Assembly (NCBI RefSeq): GCF_900343145.1
Contig: NZ_LT996886.1
Span: 1,674,001-1,738,000, forward strand
DNA length: 64,000 nucleotides
Reading direction: 5' to 3'
Origin: Tessaracoccus timonensis
GTDB taxonomy: Bacteria > Actinomycetota > Actinomycetes > Propionibacteriales > Propionibacteriaceae
Part shown: positions 40,801 through 50,224 of the stretch, in pieces
How positions within the stretch are numbered: position 1 is the stretch's first letter
Layout of the letters: every line of letters begins with the position of its first letter
Program-made: the position numbers and the translations under genes
The notes under the pieces: generated by a model
Told to the model about the DNA's origin: nothing
The model's input: only the letters and a program-made list of their open reading frames with translations
Database searches by the model: none

Positions 40801-42246
40801 ATGGCTGTCGATAACGAGGGACTCGACGACCTGATCCAGCTCTATGAGGAGCAGCGCCCCCGCCTCTATCGGCTCGCACGGTTGTTGGGGGCGGGTACCG
40901 AGGCGGGCCCCATCGTGCGTGCCGCATTCCGATCGTTGCACCGTCGCAGCAAGCGCCTCATTGACCCGCAGGAGCGTGTGGAGTACCTCACCGAACAGGT
41001 GGTGCACCTCGCACGCACAGCGTTCGGTGAGGGCGTCGACATTCCTGACCCCGACGACGGCCGTTATCTGCCGCTCATCGAGCGCCTTCGTAAACAGAGC
41101 GCTTCGTCGGCCGAGATCCTCGTCGTGAGCCACTTCATGACCATGTTCGGTCCGGAACTCTCGCGAGTCATGCGCCTCACGGTGCACCGCAGCAACCAGC
41201 GGCTCGAGAGCGCGCTCGAGGAGCTCGCGATTGAGGAGGGCGAGCAGATCAACGCGCTGTCTGCCGATCTCACTGCAGCGTTGCGCTCCATCGCGAGCCA
41301 GATCAAGGTTCCTCCCGCCAAGCCTCTAGCGCCGACGCTGCAGGAGGCATCGTCGCCTGAGCGCGGTAGCGTGCGCGGTCAGTTGGTGGCCGTCGCGAGC
41401 ATTGTGGCGCTCGCGCTGGGTTCGATTGTGGCGGTCGGCACCCAACGGGAGCCGGCGGCAGCGCCTGAACCTGTGGTGTCGTCGCCCGTCGAAAGCCTGA
41501 CGCCCACCACGCAGGCGGCAGTGCAAGCCGTCGTGCGCAGCGCGCCGATCTATTACGTGGGGCGCACCGACGGCAAGCTCTACCGGGAGTATCGCGACTT
41601 GCCGTCGACTTCGAGCTTGTCGCGAACCGGTATCGAATCGCTCATCACGCTCGTGCCGCTCGACCCCGACTACGTGTCGTTGTGGACGGGCAAGTACCAG
41701 GGATCGAAACTGCGCAACGGGGTGCTTACCGTCGATCTCAGCGCCGACGCGTACTCGGGCATCGAGCCGGCCAAACAGGAGGCTGCGATCGAGCAAATGG
41801 TGTACACCATGTCGGAGCTGCTGGAACGACCCGGCCTCGTCGTACAGTTCCAAGCCGACGGATCTCCTGCGCCCGCACCGTTCAACAAGCCACAAGGCTA
41901 CCGTCGCCATGGGCTTGGCCCGATGCCGGGGTTGTGGATCACCTCGCCCAGGAACCAGGACGTGACGCCCGCAGGCACGCTCTCCATCCAGGGCACGGTG
42001 AGGCCCGAGTATGGTGCTCCGACGGTGACGCTCGTCCACACCGAGACGCAAGAGGTGGTTTCCAGCAGCATCGCGCAAACGGGCCTCGCGAAAAACGACG
42101 AGGGCTGGCTCATCTGGTCGGTGATGTTGTCGATCAGCGATCCCGGCACCTATGAAGTGAGGGCCGCGGCCACCGCGCGGGGCATCAATGTGGCGGGGCA
42201 GCCCAACAGCGTGTCTGAAACAAAGTTGGTGCGGGTCTCTGACTAG
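40801..42246 (+). CDS. sigma-like / GerMN / Gmad2 domain membrane protein
   Basis: Protein of 481 residues with an unusual arrangement. Residues 1-170 look like an ECF sigma or sigma-like helical domain (LYEEQRPRLYRLARLLG, AFRSLHRRSKRL). A single membrane helix lies near 195-215 (VAVASIVALALGSIVAVG). Outside the membrane come a GerMN domain (about 245-350: SLITLVPLDPDYVSLW, GVLTVDLSAD) and a Gmad2 immunoglobulin-like domain (about 370-480). GerMN and Gmad2 are also found in non-sporulating actinobacteria. It begins three bases after ccsB. A transmembrane signalling or anti-sigma-like role is inference. Confidence 0.8.
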   Translation: MAVDNEGLDDLIQLYEEQRPRLYRLARLLGAGTEAGPIVRAAFRSLHRRSKRLIDPQERVEYLTEQVVHLARTAFGEGVDIPDPDDGRYLPLIERLRKQSASSAEILVVSHFMTMFGPELSRVMRLTVHRSNQRLESALEELAIEEGEQINALSADLTAALRSIASQIKVPPAKPLAPTLQEASSPERGSVRGQLVAVASIVALALGSIVAVGTQREPAAAPEPVVSSPVESLTPTTQAAVQAVVRSAPIYYVGRTDGKLYREYRDLPSTSSLSRTGIESLITLVPLDPDYVSLWTGKYQGSKLRNGVLTVDLSADAYSGIEPAKQEAAIEQMVYTMSELLERPGLVVQFQADGSPAPAPFNKPQGYRRHGLGPMPGLWITSPRNQDVTPAGTLSIQGTVRPEYGAPTVTLVHTETQEVVSSSIAQTGLAKNDEGWLIWSVMLSISDPGTYEVRAAATARGINVAGQPNSVSETKLVRVSD

Positions 42247-42265
42247 CGCACTCGCCGGTGCGCTA
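42244..42265. terminator. bidirectional hairpin joining two convergent stop codons
   Basis: A perfect 8-bp stem, TAGCGCAC with GTGCGCTA and a 6-base loop. Its outer three bases on each side are the TAG stop codons of the two convergent genes (42244-42246 and 42263-42265). No T-run follows, so termination is likely but not certain. Confidence 0.55.
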
Positions 42266-43027
42266 CGTGTTGTGAATCACCATCTTGGCCACGCGCGCCT
42301 GCACGCTGCGCGGCACGAAGCGGTTGGCCAACGCCAAGACGCGGTTGCGGGCGCCGTCGATCGCGAACGGGCGGTGCTCCTCAAGGGCCTTGAACGCGGT
42401 CTCCACCACCTGGTCTGGACGACGACGCTGCGTGAGCACACCGTCGTCGCCGGCATTGGCGAAGAACTCGGTGTCGGTGGGGCCGGGGCAGATGGCGACG
42501 GCGCGAACACCCGTGGCGTAGAGTTCATGCCACAACGCGATCGTGAACTGGAGCACATAGCTCTTCGCCGCCGCGTATACGGCCATGTCGGGGATGGGCT
42601 GGAACGCGGCCGTGCTGGCGACGTTGATGATGGCGCCGCGCCGCCTGCCGATCATGCCCTCCACGACGGCACGGGAGAGTTCAGTGAGCGCGCCGACGTC
42701 GAGCGATGTTTCCTGCGCGAGTCGCGCAGGCGCTAGCTCCGCGAATTTCCCGACGGATCCGAACCCGGCGTTGTTCACTAGGGTGTGCACTGGTGTGGCG
42801 TGGATCTCCTCGACGAAGTCAGCTCTGCCTGTTTCGCTTGCCAGGTCTACTGCGCGAACCTCGGTGCGGATGCCGTATCGGTGCGCGAGCTTGTCTGCTA
42901 CTTCTTCGAGCTTGTCTTGGCGCCGTGCGGCGAGGATGATGTCCGACCCCTGCTTGGCCAGGTGCTCAGCGAACGCGATGCCGAGGCCAGCGGAGGCGCC
43001 TGTGACGACTGCCCATTCCTTAGTCAT
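42263..43027 (-). CDS. short-chain dehydrogenase/reductase
   Basis: NAD(P)-dependent oxidoreductase of 254 residues. Cofactor motif TGASAGLGIAFAEHL, NNAGFGSVG, and the catalytic Ser/Tyr/Lys (VASTAAF..., YAAAKSY). It resembles the DltE/YqjQ-like classical SDRs with a basic C-terminal tail. The substrate is unknown. The ATG at 43027 is divergent from the mycothione reductase gene. Confidence 0.9.
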   Translation of the reverse strand: MTKEWAVVTGASAGLGIAFAEHLAKQGSDIILAARRQDKLEEVADKLAHRYGIRTEVRAVDLASETGRADFVEEIHATPVHTLVNNAGFGSVGKFAELAPARLAQETSLDVGALTELSRAVVEGMIGRRRGAIINVASTAAFQPIPDMAVYAAAKSYVLQFTIALWHELYATGVRAVAICPGPTDTEFFANAGDDGVLTQRRRPDQVVETAFKALEEHRPFAIDGARNRVLALANRFVPRSVQARVAKMVIHNT

Positions 43028-43091
43028 GGGAAACAGTCTAACGCCGCCCGTCGCACCACGCGGGCTTCACCCCAGATGGCAGGATGGGGAT

Positions 43092-44501
43092 ATGCGACAT
43101 TTCGATCTGGCAGTCATCGGCTCCGGCACCGGCAACTCCCTCATTGACGAGCGATTCGATGATCTCGAAGTTGCACTGATTGAACGCGACCCAGTCTTCG
43201 GTGGCACCTGCCTCAATCGCGGGTGCATCCCCACCAAGATGTACGTCCACCCGGCCGATCTGGCCAGCGCCTACGAGGACGCCAGCAAACTCGGCGTCAC
43301 CCTGCAGCGCGGCCAGGCCGACTGGGACGCCGTGCGCGACCGCATCTTCACCAGGCTCGACGCCATCTCCGAAGGCGGCAAGCAGTGGCGTCGTCAGAAC
43401 CCCAACGTCACTGTGTTCGACGGGGAGGCTTGCTTCGTCGACGCCCACACGCTGCGCATTGGCGACACCCAGATCGAAGCTGACCAGATCGTGGTGGCTA
43501 CTGGGTCGCGCCCACGCACGCTCGACGTGCCCTGCGCAGAGGAGCTCCACGAGCGCATTCACACTTCCGACACCATCATGCGTATCGATCAGCTGCCCGA
43601 TCGGCTCGTGATCGTTGGCGGGGGTTACATCGCGGCTGAGTTCGCGCATATCTTCACCTCGTTCGGGGTCGAAGTCACGGTTCTGCACCGCTCTGAAACC
43701 CTGCTTCGAGGCGCCGACGAGGACATCTCCGCAGCCTTCGGCGAGGCAGTCGCCAAGCGGGTCAACCTGCGTCTCAACCAGCAGGTCTCGAGCTTCGAGC
43801 CCGGGCCGGCGGGCGACGTCACCGTCATTGCTACCGACGTGAACGGCGTTGAGTACGAGTACCTCACCGACATGGTGCTCGTCGCTATCGGACGTGAACG
43901 CAACGTCGAAGCGCTGCAACTTGACGCGGCAGGCCTTGAGCGGCGTTCCGACGGTGGCATTCGTGTCGACGCCCATCAGCGCACGAGCGTGCCGCATATC
44001 TGGGCGATCGGCGACGTCTCGTCGGACTACCTGCTGAAGCACGTCGCGAACCACGAAATGCGCACCGTGCAACACAACCTGCTGCATCCGGACAACCTCA
44101 TCGCTTCCGACCACCGCTACGTGCCGAACGCGGTGTTCTCGAAGCCGCAGGTCGCCTACGTCGGTGCCACTGAGCAGCAGCTGCGCGAATGGGGGCACCC
44201 GTACGTGAAAAAGGTGCAGGCGTACGGCGACGTCGCGTACGGGTGGGCCATGGAAGATGACAGCCATTTCGTGAAGCTGCTGGCCGACCCGACAACCTGG
44301 CACCTGCTTGGCGCCCATATCATCGGCCCGGAGGCGTCGACGCTGATCCAGCCGCTCATCCAGACGATGTCGTTCGGGCTGCCCGTCGACCAGATGGCGA
44401 AGGGGCAGTACTGGATTCATCCGGCGCTCACCGAGGTGGTCGAGAACGCACTGCTCGGATTGCTCGAAGCGAAGACGCCAGCGGAGCTCGCCCGTGGCTA
44501 A
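43092..44501 (+). CDS. mtr: mycothione reductase
   Basis: Flavin disulfide reductase that regenerates mycothiol from its disulfide with NADPH. FAD-binding IGSGTGNSLIDERF, redox pair C40/C45 in GGTCLNRGCIPTK, a second nucleotide site VIVGGGYIAAEFAH, and the C-terminal His-Glu region (YWIHPALTEVVENALLGL). The stretch VSSDYLLKHVANHEMRTVQHNLL follows mycobacterial Mtr closely and separates it from lipoamide dehydrogenases. It has 469 residues. Agrees with mshD in this window. Confidence 0.93.
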   Translation: MRHFDLAVIGSGTGNSLIDERFDDLEVALIERDPVFGGTCLNRGCIPTKMYVHPADLASAYEDASKLGVTLQRGQADWDAVRDRIFTRLDAISEGGKQWRRQNPNVTVFDGEACFVDAHTLRIGDTQIEADQIVVATGSRPRTLDVPCAEELHERIHTSDTIMRIDQLPDRLVIVGGGYIAAEFAHIFTSFGVEVTVLHRSETLLRGADEDISAAFGEAVAKRVNLRLNQQVSSFEPGPAGDVTVIATDVNGVEYEYLTDMVLVAIGRERNVEALQLDAAGLERRSDGGIRVDAHQRTSVPHIWAIGDVSSDYLLKHVANHEMRTVQHNLLHPDNLIASDHRYVPNAVFSKPQVAYVGATEQQLREWGHPYVKKVQAYGDVAYGWAMEDDSHFVKLLADPTTWHLLGAHIIGPEASTLIQPLIQTMSFGLPVDQMAKGQYWIHPALTEVVENALLGLLEAKTPAELARG

Positions 44502-45708
44502 ACGCTGTACGTCGCCTATCACTCTCGCTGCGGTGCTCGCGCTCAGCGCGTGCGCTCCAGCCCCCATCATCTACCCGCCAGCGCCGAACATGGGGTCGAC
44601 GACTCCATCGGCGGGCAGTAGTGCATCGCCGGGTACGAAAGCGTCGAACCAATCCGCGACGCCTGAGGCCCCCCGTGCGTGTCTCGCGGAGGCTGAGGCG
44701 CTCTCTGCGGAAGAGCAGGTGGGCCAGTTACTGATGGTGGGCGTATCCACATCGAACTTGGACACCGCGACGGCTGACGTCCTGCGCAGCACAAAGGCCG
44801 GATCGGTTGTACTGCTCGGCAACTCGAAGGTGAATCGCTCCGACGCCGCCGCGCTGGCGGCTCGCGTCGGAGCGCTCAGCACCGCCGACGTCCCCGTGCT
44901 CGTCGCGGCAGACCAAGAGGGAGGCCAGGTGCAACGCCTGCAAGGGCAAGGCTTTACCCGCATCCCCGACGCCGTCGCGCAGGGCCAGATGAACGAGACA
45001 GCCTTCCACTCCCAATCGGAAACGTGGGCGGAAGAGCTCGCGCGCGCCGGAGTACGCTTCAACCTCGCGCCCGTCGCCGACGTGGTGCCCGACGATTTCG
45101 CTGCCAGCAACGCCCCCGTCGGACAGCTCAAGCGCCAGTACGGCTCAGATCCGGAGAAGGTGGCGGACAGCGTCGTCACCTTCGTGCAGTCCATGGGCAA
45201 AGCCGACGTGGCCACCAGCCTCAAGCACTTCCCAGGGCTCGGCAAGGTGAAGCAGAACACCGATAACGACGAGGCCATCGACCAGACCACCGTCGTCGAC
45301 GACCCGTCGTGGAAGCCGTTCATCGACGGCATCAAAGCCGGTGCCTCGTCGGTCATGATCTCGTCCGCGACATTCGAGAAGATCGACCCCGATCACAAGG
45401 CCGTATTCAGCAGCAAGATCATCACTGACATCCTGCGCGGCAGCCTTGGGTTCGACGGGGTTGTCATCTCCGACGACCTCGGTGCCGCCGGCGCCGTCGC
45501 CGACGTACCGGCGGGGGAGAGGGCCGTGCGTTTCCTCGGTGCGGGCGGTGACCTCATCATCAACGCCGACGCGAACATCGCGCAGGACATGGCCAAAGCC
45601 ATTCTTGCCAAGATGGACGACGACCCGAGGTTCGCCGACTCCGTCGCCCAATCAGTGGCACGCGTGCTGGCGCTGAAGGAATCGATCGGCACTCTGGAGT
45701 GCGGCTAG
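44494..45708 (+). CDS. glycoside hydrolase family 3 lipoprotein (beta-N-acetylhexosaminidase, NagZ-like)
   Basis: Surface lipoprotein of 404 residues. Signal peptide with lipobox ALSAC (Cys near 20), then a Ser/Pro/Ala-rich linker, then a GH3 TIM barrel: VAADQEGGQVQRL, the KHFPG motif (SLKHFPGLGKVKQNTDNDEA) and the nucleophile region GVVISDDLGAAG with Asp. It probably removes GlcNAc from peptidoglycan fragments during cell-wall recycling. GTG 44494 overlaps mtr by eight bases. Confidence 0.9.
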   Translation: MAKRCTSPITLAAVLALSACAPAPIIYPPAPNMGSTTPSAGSSASPGTKASNQSATPEAPRACLAEAEALSAEEQVGQLLMVGVSTSNLDTATADVLRSTKAGSVVLLGNSKVNRSDAAALAARVGALSTADVPVLVAADQEGGQVQRLQGQGFTRIPDAVAQGQMNETAFHSQSETWAEELARAGVRFNLAPVADVVPDDFAASNAPVGQLKRQYGSDPEKVADSVVTFVQSMGKADVATSLKHFPGLGKVKQNTDNDEAIDQTTVVDDPSWKPFIDGIKAGASSVMISSATFEKIDPDHKAVFSSKIITDILRGSLGFDGVVISDDLGAAGAVADVPAGERAVRFLGAGGDLIINADANIAQDMAKAILAKMDDDPRFADSVAQSVARVLALKESIGTLECG

Positions 45709-45742
45709 CCAACCGCACGTGTACAGCCGCATAGCAGAAACG

Positions 45743-45775
45743 TTGGAGGGGCCGCCCAATAGGCAGCCCCTCCAA
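45743..45775. terminator. bidirectional terminator between the GH3 gene and pstB
   Basis: TTGGAGGGGC (45743-45752) pairs with GCCCCTCCAA (45766-45775) and the stem continues with GCC/GGC around an internal mismatch. It lies between convergent genes. Short T/A-rich stretches follow on the plus side (TATCTT). Confidence 0.7.
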
Positions 45776-45799
45776 TATCTTCGTCAGTACCGATACGGC

Positions 45800-46579
45800 T
45801 TAGCCGAAGCGGCCGGTGATGTAGTCTTCCGTCGCCTTTTGTTCGGGGTTGTGGAAGATCTTCTCGGTGGAGCCAATCTCGATGAGCTCGCCCGGCTTGC
45901 CCTGCTCCTTGAGGTTGAAGAACGCCGTCGTATCTGACACGCGGGCTGCCTGCTGCATGTTGTGCGTCACGATCACGACCGTGTATTCCTCCTTCAGCTC
46001 CTTGATGAGCTCCTCGATAGCGAGGGTGGAGATGGGGTCGAGTGCCGAGCATGGCTCGTCCATGAGCAGCACGTCGGGCTCCACCGCCGTCGCACGGGCG
46101 ATGCACAGACGCTGCTGCTGACCACCGGACAGCCCGGAGCCGGGCTTGTCGAGGCGGTCCTTCACTTCGTTCCACAGGTTGGCGCCGCGGAGTGCCTTCT
46201 CGGTGATGTCGTTGGCCTCGGAGCGGCTGATGCGCTTCTTGTTGAGGCGCACGCCGGCGAGCACGTTCTCCTGAATCGACATGGTGGGGAACGGGTTGGG
46301 CCGCTGGAACACCATGCCGATCTGGCGACGCACACGCACGGGGTCGACGTTGGGAGCGTAGAGGTTCACACCGTCGAGGAGGATCTCGCCCTCAACGTAT
46401 GCGCCGGGGATGACCTCGTGCATGCGGTTGATGGAGCGGAGCACAGTGGATTTGCCGCAACCCGACGAGCCGATGAATGCGGTAACCGCGCGGGGCTCGA
46501 TGGTCATGTTGACGTTCCGCACCGCGTGGAACTTGCCGTAGTAGATGTCGAGATCCTTGATCTCAATGCGCTTGGCCAT
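45800..46579 (-). CDS. pstB: phosphate ABC transporter ATP-binding protein
   Basis: ATPase of the high-affinity phosphate importer. Walker [11 protein letters not shown]-loop FQRPNPFP, signature LSGGQQQRL, Walker [14 protein letters not shown] and H-loop THNMQQAAR are the PstB form. It has 259 residues. Last gene of pstS-pstC-pstA-pstB; no phoU follows it. Confidence 0.96.
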   Translation of the reverse strand: MAKRIEIKDLDIYYGKFHAVRNVNMTIEPRAVTAFIGSSGCGKSTVLRSINRMHEVIPGAYVEGEILLDGVNLYAPNVDPVRVRRQIGMVFQRPNPFPTMSIQENVLAGVRLNKKRISRSEANDITEKALRGANLWNEVKDRLDKPGSGLSGGQQQRLCIARATAVEPDVLLMDEPCSALDPISTLAIEELIKELKEEYTVVIVTHNMQQAARVSDTTAFFNLKEQGKPGELIEIGSTEKIFHNPEQKATEDYITGRFG

Positions 46580-46606
46580 TGCAATGAATCCTTTTCGTGT
46601 GTGCGG

Positions 46607-47716
46607 TCAGCGGCCCTGCTTGGGGGCGAACTTCCATGCGATGAGGCGGCCTATGAGGTTCAGGCCCATGACGATAATGATCAGCACCAGGGCGCCCGTC
46701 CAGCCGAGTGCGTGCAGCTGCTCTGCGGTGGGGCCGATGGTCTTCAACGACTGGTACACCATCACCGGCAAGGTGGCGGTGGGGCCGTTGAACGGGTTTG
46801 CGTTGGTGAGCTGGAAGTATCCAGCAGTCACCAGGAGCGGGGCCGTCTCGCCGATGATGCGAGCGATGCCCAGGATGATGCCGGTGACGATGCCTGCCAG
46901 CGAGGTCGGGAGCACGATCCGGACGATCGTGCGCCACTTCGGCACGCCGAGCGCGTACGACGCCTCACGCAACTCGTTGGGCACCAGCTTGAGCATTTCC
47001 TCGGTGGAGCGAACCACCGTCGGGATCATCAGCACCGACAAGGCGATCGAACCAAGGAAGGCCGTGCGGACCAACGGGCTACCCGCTCCGAAGAGCATCG
47101 AGAACAGCGCGTAGGCGAACAGACCGGCGACAATCGAGGGGATACCTGTCATCACGTCCACGAGGAAGCGGATACCCGCCGCGAGCTTCGTCTTGTTGCC
47201 GTACTCGACGAGGTAGATCGCCGTGAACAAACCGATCGGGACGGAGATGATGAACGCGATTGCGGTGGTCATCAGGGTGCCGACGAGTGCGTGTGCCGCA
47301 CCCAGGTTGGCGCTGGCGTCGTAGGCCTTCGCCTCGGTCTCGGTGAAGTAGGCGAGGTCAAAACGGGGAGCACCCCTGGAAACAACCTCGAAGATCAGCG
47401 AACCGAGCGGTAGGAGCGCCAGAAGGAAGAAGCTTGTCAACACGTAGCGAACCAGGCGGTCTACCGCGCGACGCTTCCCCTCGACGGCGATGGAAACGGC
47501 GAACACCAGGACGAAGAAGATCAGCGTGCCGAGTACCACCATGCCTGCCCAGGAGAATGCTCCGATCAGAGACAAGAGGCCAGCGGCGATACCCCAACCC
47601 AAGGCGAGGAAGAGGATCCACGAGAACTTGGGTAGCTGCCCTCCGGTGATCGCTTCCTTCTCTGGCGACTTGCTGCGCTTGGGCGTAGCTTCAGTAACTT
47701 GTGCGTCAGTCATCAT
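46607..47716 (-). CDS. pstA: phosphate ABC transporter permease PstA
   Basis: Membrane subunit with six core helices plus an extended amino end with two more hydrophobic segments, 369 residues in all. The EAA-type loop reads LREASYALGVPKWRTIVRIV. The ATG 47716 overlaps the pstC TGA by one base; a second ATG is at 47713. Confidence 0.94.
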   Translation of the reverse strand: MMTDAQVTEATPKRSKSPEKEAITGGQLPKFSWILFLALGWGIAAGLLSLIGAFSWAGMVVLGTLIFFVLVFAVSIAVEGKRRAVDRLVRYVLTSFFLLALLPLGSLIFEVVSRGAPRFDLAYFTETEAKAYDASANLGAAHALVGTLMTTAIAFIISVPIGLFTAIYLVEYGNKTKLAAGIRFLVDVMTGIPSIVAGLFAYALFSMLFGAGSPLVRTAFLGSIALSVLMIPTVVRSTEEMLKLVPNELREASYALGVPKWRTIVRIVLPTSLAGIVTGIILGIARIIGETAPLLVTAGYFQLTNANPFNGPTATLPVMVYQSLKTIGPTAEQLHALGWTGALVLIIIVMGLNLIGRLIAWKFAPKQGR

Positions 47717-48747
47717 CAGTTTGCTCCAGAGAACTCGGCACGACGTGCAATGATCGCGCGGGCAATCATGTTCACCACGAGGGTGATCACGAACAGCACC
47801 AGGCCAGCCGCAACCAGCTGCGCCTTACCCGTGCCTTCAGACTCGGGGAAGTTCTGCGCGATGTATGCGGCGATGGTGTTGGGGTTGTTGCGCGTCAACA
47901 GCTGGAAGGAAATGAGTACCTTGCCGGGCAGGATCATGGCCACGGCCATGGTTTCGCCGAGCGCGCGGCCCAGGCCGAGCATGCACGACGATACGACGCC
48001 CGGTGCGCTGAAGGGGAACACCGCCTGGCGAATCATCTCCCAGCGGGTGGCGCCCAACGCGAGCGAGGCTTCTTCGTGTAGACGCGGGGTCTGCAGGAAG
48101 ACCTCGCGGGTGAGCGCCGTGATGATCGGGGTAGCCATGAGCGCGAGCACGATCGCCGCGGTGAGCATGTTCTGACCGCCAGATGCGAGGATCGGGCGCA
48201 TCTCACCGGAGCGCTCGTGCAGCTCCCAAGCATTGAACAGTGGGAACCATGCCATGTTCTCGTTCAGCCACTTGAAGAGGGGGTGCAGCGCCGGGGCGAG
48301 CACCGTCACGCCCCACAGGCCAAACACCACTGAAGGCACGGCCGCCAGCAGGTCGATGATGTAGCCGAAGATGCGGGAAACCCGCTTGGGCGCGTAGTGC
48401 GACAAGAACAGGGCGATACCGACTGCGAGCGGTATGGCCATGCACATGGCCAGTACGGCAGACCACACGCTACCGAATGCCAGCGGCAGTACCCACTGCC
48501 AGAACCCACCGGCAGCCTCGACGGCGCGTAGGCCGGTGGGCTCCGCGGGGTCGACACTAAAGGCGGGAAGCGCCTGCGAAGTTAAGAAGGTGGCGACGGC
48601 CGCGAGGATCACGAAGATCATCAGGGCCGACGCGAGCGAGATTCCTTTGAACAGCGCGTCGCCGTAGCGCGCTTTGCTTCGAACCAGCGAATGGGGGCCG
48701 TCGGGCTCCGTGCCCACCTGTTCGGCGGAGGGCGTCTGCGTGGACAT
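47716..48747 (-). CDS. pstC: phosphate ABC transporter permease PstC
   Basis: Second membrane subunit, 343 residues, six core helices after a polar amino tail. The coupling loop is EASLALGATRWEMIRQAVFP; FGLWGVTVLAPAL is also characteristic. It is separated from pstS by 134 bases holding a stable hairpin. Confidence 0.94.
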   Translation of the reverse strand: MSTQTPSAEQVGTEPDGPHSLVRSKARYGDALFKGISLASALMIFVILAAVATFLTSQALPAFSVDPAEPTGLRAVEAAGGFWQWVLPLAFGSVWSAVLAMCMAIPLAVGIALFLSHYAPKRVSRIFGYIIDLLAAVPSVVFGLWGVTVLAPALHPLFKWLNENMAWFPLFNAWELHERSGEMRPILASGGQNMLTAAIVLALMATPIITALTREVFLQTPRLHEEASLALGATRWEMIRQAVFPFSAPGVVSSCMLGLGRALGETMAVAMILPGKVLISFQLLTRNNPNTIAAYIAQNFPESEGTGKAQLVAAGLVLFVITLVVNMIARAIIARRAEFSGAN

Positions 48748-48810
48748 GATGCTCCTTAGCGGTGCCTTGCAAGTAGAATCTAGGCACCAACGAGGTCGGG
48801 GATGAAGGAG

Positions 48811-48855
48811 CGTGAACCGCGCTCGCCTCGCGTGGCGAGACGAGCGCGGTTCACG
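48811..48855 (-). terminator. intercistronic hairpin between pstS and pstC
   Basis: Perfect 15-bp inverted arms (CGTGAACCGCGCTCG and its complement at 48841-48855) with an inner CTCGC/GCGAG stem in the loop. There is no T-run after it on the minus strand, so it more likely works as a partial terminator or 3' end protector. That would give more PstS than permease, the usual need in such operons. Confidence 0.6.
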
Positions 48856-48881
48856 CGATCAACCGAAACTGGGTTCAAAGG

Positions 48882-50030
48882 TCAGGCGTTGATCGAGTCA
48901 ATCGCAGCCTTGACCTTGGCGGTCATGTCAGCGGACAGCGGGGCGCTGCCAGCCTGCTCAGCGGCCAGCTTCTGGCCTTCCTCGGAGGTGATGTAGGTGA
49001 GGTAGCCCTTGACGACCTCGGCAACCTTCTCATCCTCGTACTTGGCGCAAGCAACGCCGTAGGAGATGAGGACGATGGGGTAACCCTCGGCCTCGCGGTC
49101 GAGGTTCACGACGATGTCGTTCTCCTCGCGGCCTTCGGTGTCGAGCTTGGAGTTGTCGACCACAGCGGCAGCCTGCTCCGGGTCGGGAGCAGCGAACTTG
49201 CCGTCCTTACCGATGTGGGCAACGCCCAGGCCCTCAGCGGCGGAAGCGTCGACGTAGCCGATGGTGAACTCGCCCTGCGACACAGCGTTCTTCACGCCGT
49301 CGGTCTTCTCAGCGGGCTGGCCGCCGTCGGTGTAGGGGAAGGTCTTAGCGGGCTCGGCGTCCCACACGTCCGGAGCGACAGCCTTGAGGTAGTCGGTGAA
49401 GTTCTCGGTGGTGCCGGACTCGTCGCCGCGGTACACCACGTTGATGAACTCGTCGGGCAGTTCGATGCCCTCGTTGAGCTCAGCGATGGCCTTGTCGTTC
49501 CACTTGGAGATGTCGCCCTTGAAGATCTTGGCGGCAACCTCGCCGGTCATGTTGATGGCGTCAACACCGGGGACGTTGAAGACGATCGCGACGGGGGAGA
49601 TGTAGACGGGGATGTCGTACACGGTGGAGTCGGCGGCGCAAGCCTTGAACTCGCCAGCCTTGTTCTCGTCAGCCTTGAACGGGGAGTCGGAGCCAGCGAA
49701 CTGCACCTTGCCCTGCTTGATGCCGTCGCGGCCGGGGCCGGAGCCCTCAGGGGCGTAGGAAAGCTTGACGTTGGGGTTGTCCTCCATGAACTTGGCGGTC
49801 CAAGCAGCCTGGGCGGCCTTCATCGAGGAGGCGCCCATGCCGGCGATGGTGCCAGAGAGATCGCCGCCACCGTTGGAGTCGCCGCCTTCAGACGAGTCCG
49901 AGCCAGCGGACTCAGAGGCGGGAGCGTCGTTAGCAGGAGACTTGGTTTCCGTACCCTTATCATCGCCACCGCAAGCGGTGAGAGCGAGGGCGGCCGTCAA
50001 GCCGAGAGCTGCAAAAGCGCGGAGCTTCAT
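48882..50030 (-). CDS. pstS: phosphate-binding lipoprotein PstS
   Basis: Extracellular phosphate receptor of 382 residues. Lipobox ALALTACGG (Cys near 20), then a long Glu/Ser/Asp/Gly linker, then the binding domain with GMGASSMKAAQAAW, SYAPEGSGPGRDGIKQGKVQ and VVYRGDESGTTENF, the loops that hold phosphate. It heads the operon, with a PHO-box-like repeat upstream. Confidence 0.95.
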   Translation of the reverse strand: MKLRAFAALGLTAALALTACGGDDKGTETKSPANDAPASESAGSDSSEGGDSNGGGDLSGTIAGMGASSMKAAQAAWTAKFMEDNPNVKLSYAPEGSGPGRDGIKQGKVQFAGSDSPFKADENKAGEFKACAADSTVYDIPVYISPVAIVFNVPGVDAINMTGEVAAKIFKGDISKWNDKAIAELNEGIELPDEFINVVYRGDESGTTENFTDYLKAVAPDVWDAEPAKTFPYTDGGQPAEKTDGVKNAVSQGEFTIGYVDASAAEGLGVAHIGKDGKFAAPDPEQAAAVVDNSKLDTEGREENDIVVNLDREAEGYPIVLISYGVACAKYEDEKVAEVVKGYLTYITSEEGQKLAAEQAGSAPLSADMTAKVKAAIDSINA

Positions 50031-50130
50031 GAAATTCCTCTCAAGGGGTCATCATGTGCCGACCTGTTGGGCGGCAGAACGTTTGTTCTCAACTGGGAAC
50101 CTAGGCCGGGTAAGTTACGCGTCTCGGCAA

Positions 50131-50152
50131 CGAAGGTGAACAACGGGTGAAC
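50131..50152 (-). promoter_or_regulatory. PHO-box-like direct repeat upstream of pstS
   Basis: On the minus strand two tandem 11-bp units, GTTCACCCGTT and GTTCACCTTCG, match the GTTCACC-type repeat bound by PhoP in Streptomyces. A -10 candidate TAACTT (50117-50112) begins 13 bases further on, so the repeat overlaps the -35 position, as expected for an activator. This suggests induction on phosphate starvation. Confidence 0.7.
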
Positions 50153-50224
50153 AAAGTCCGCATCGTGTGCAGGACGCTGCGAGAAGCGCCAAGATTGTTA
50201 TCTTCTCGTGATGGGAACTGCGGC

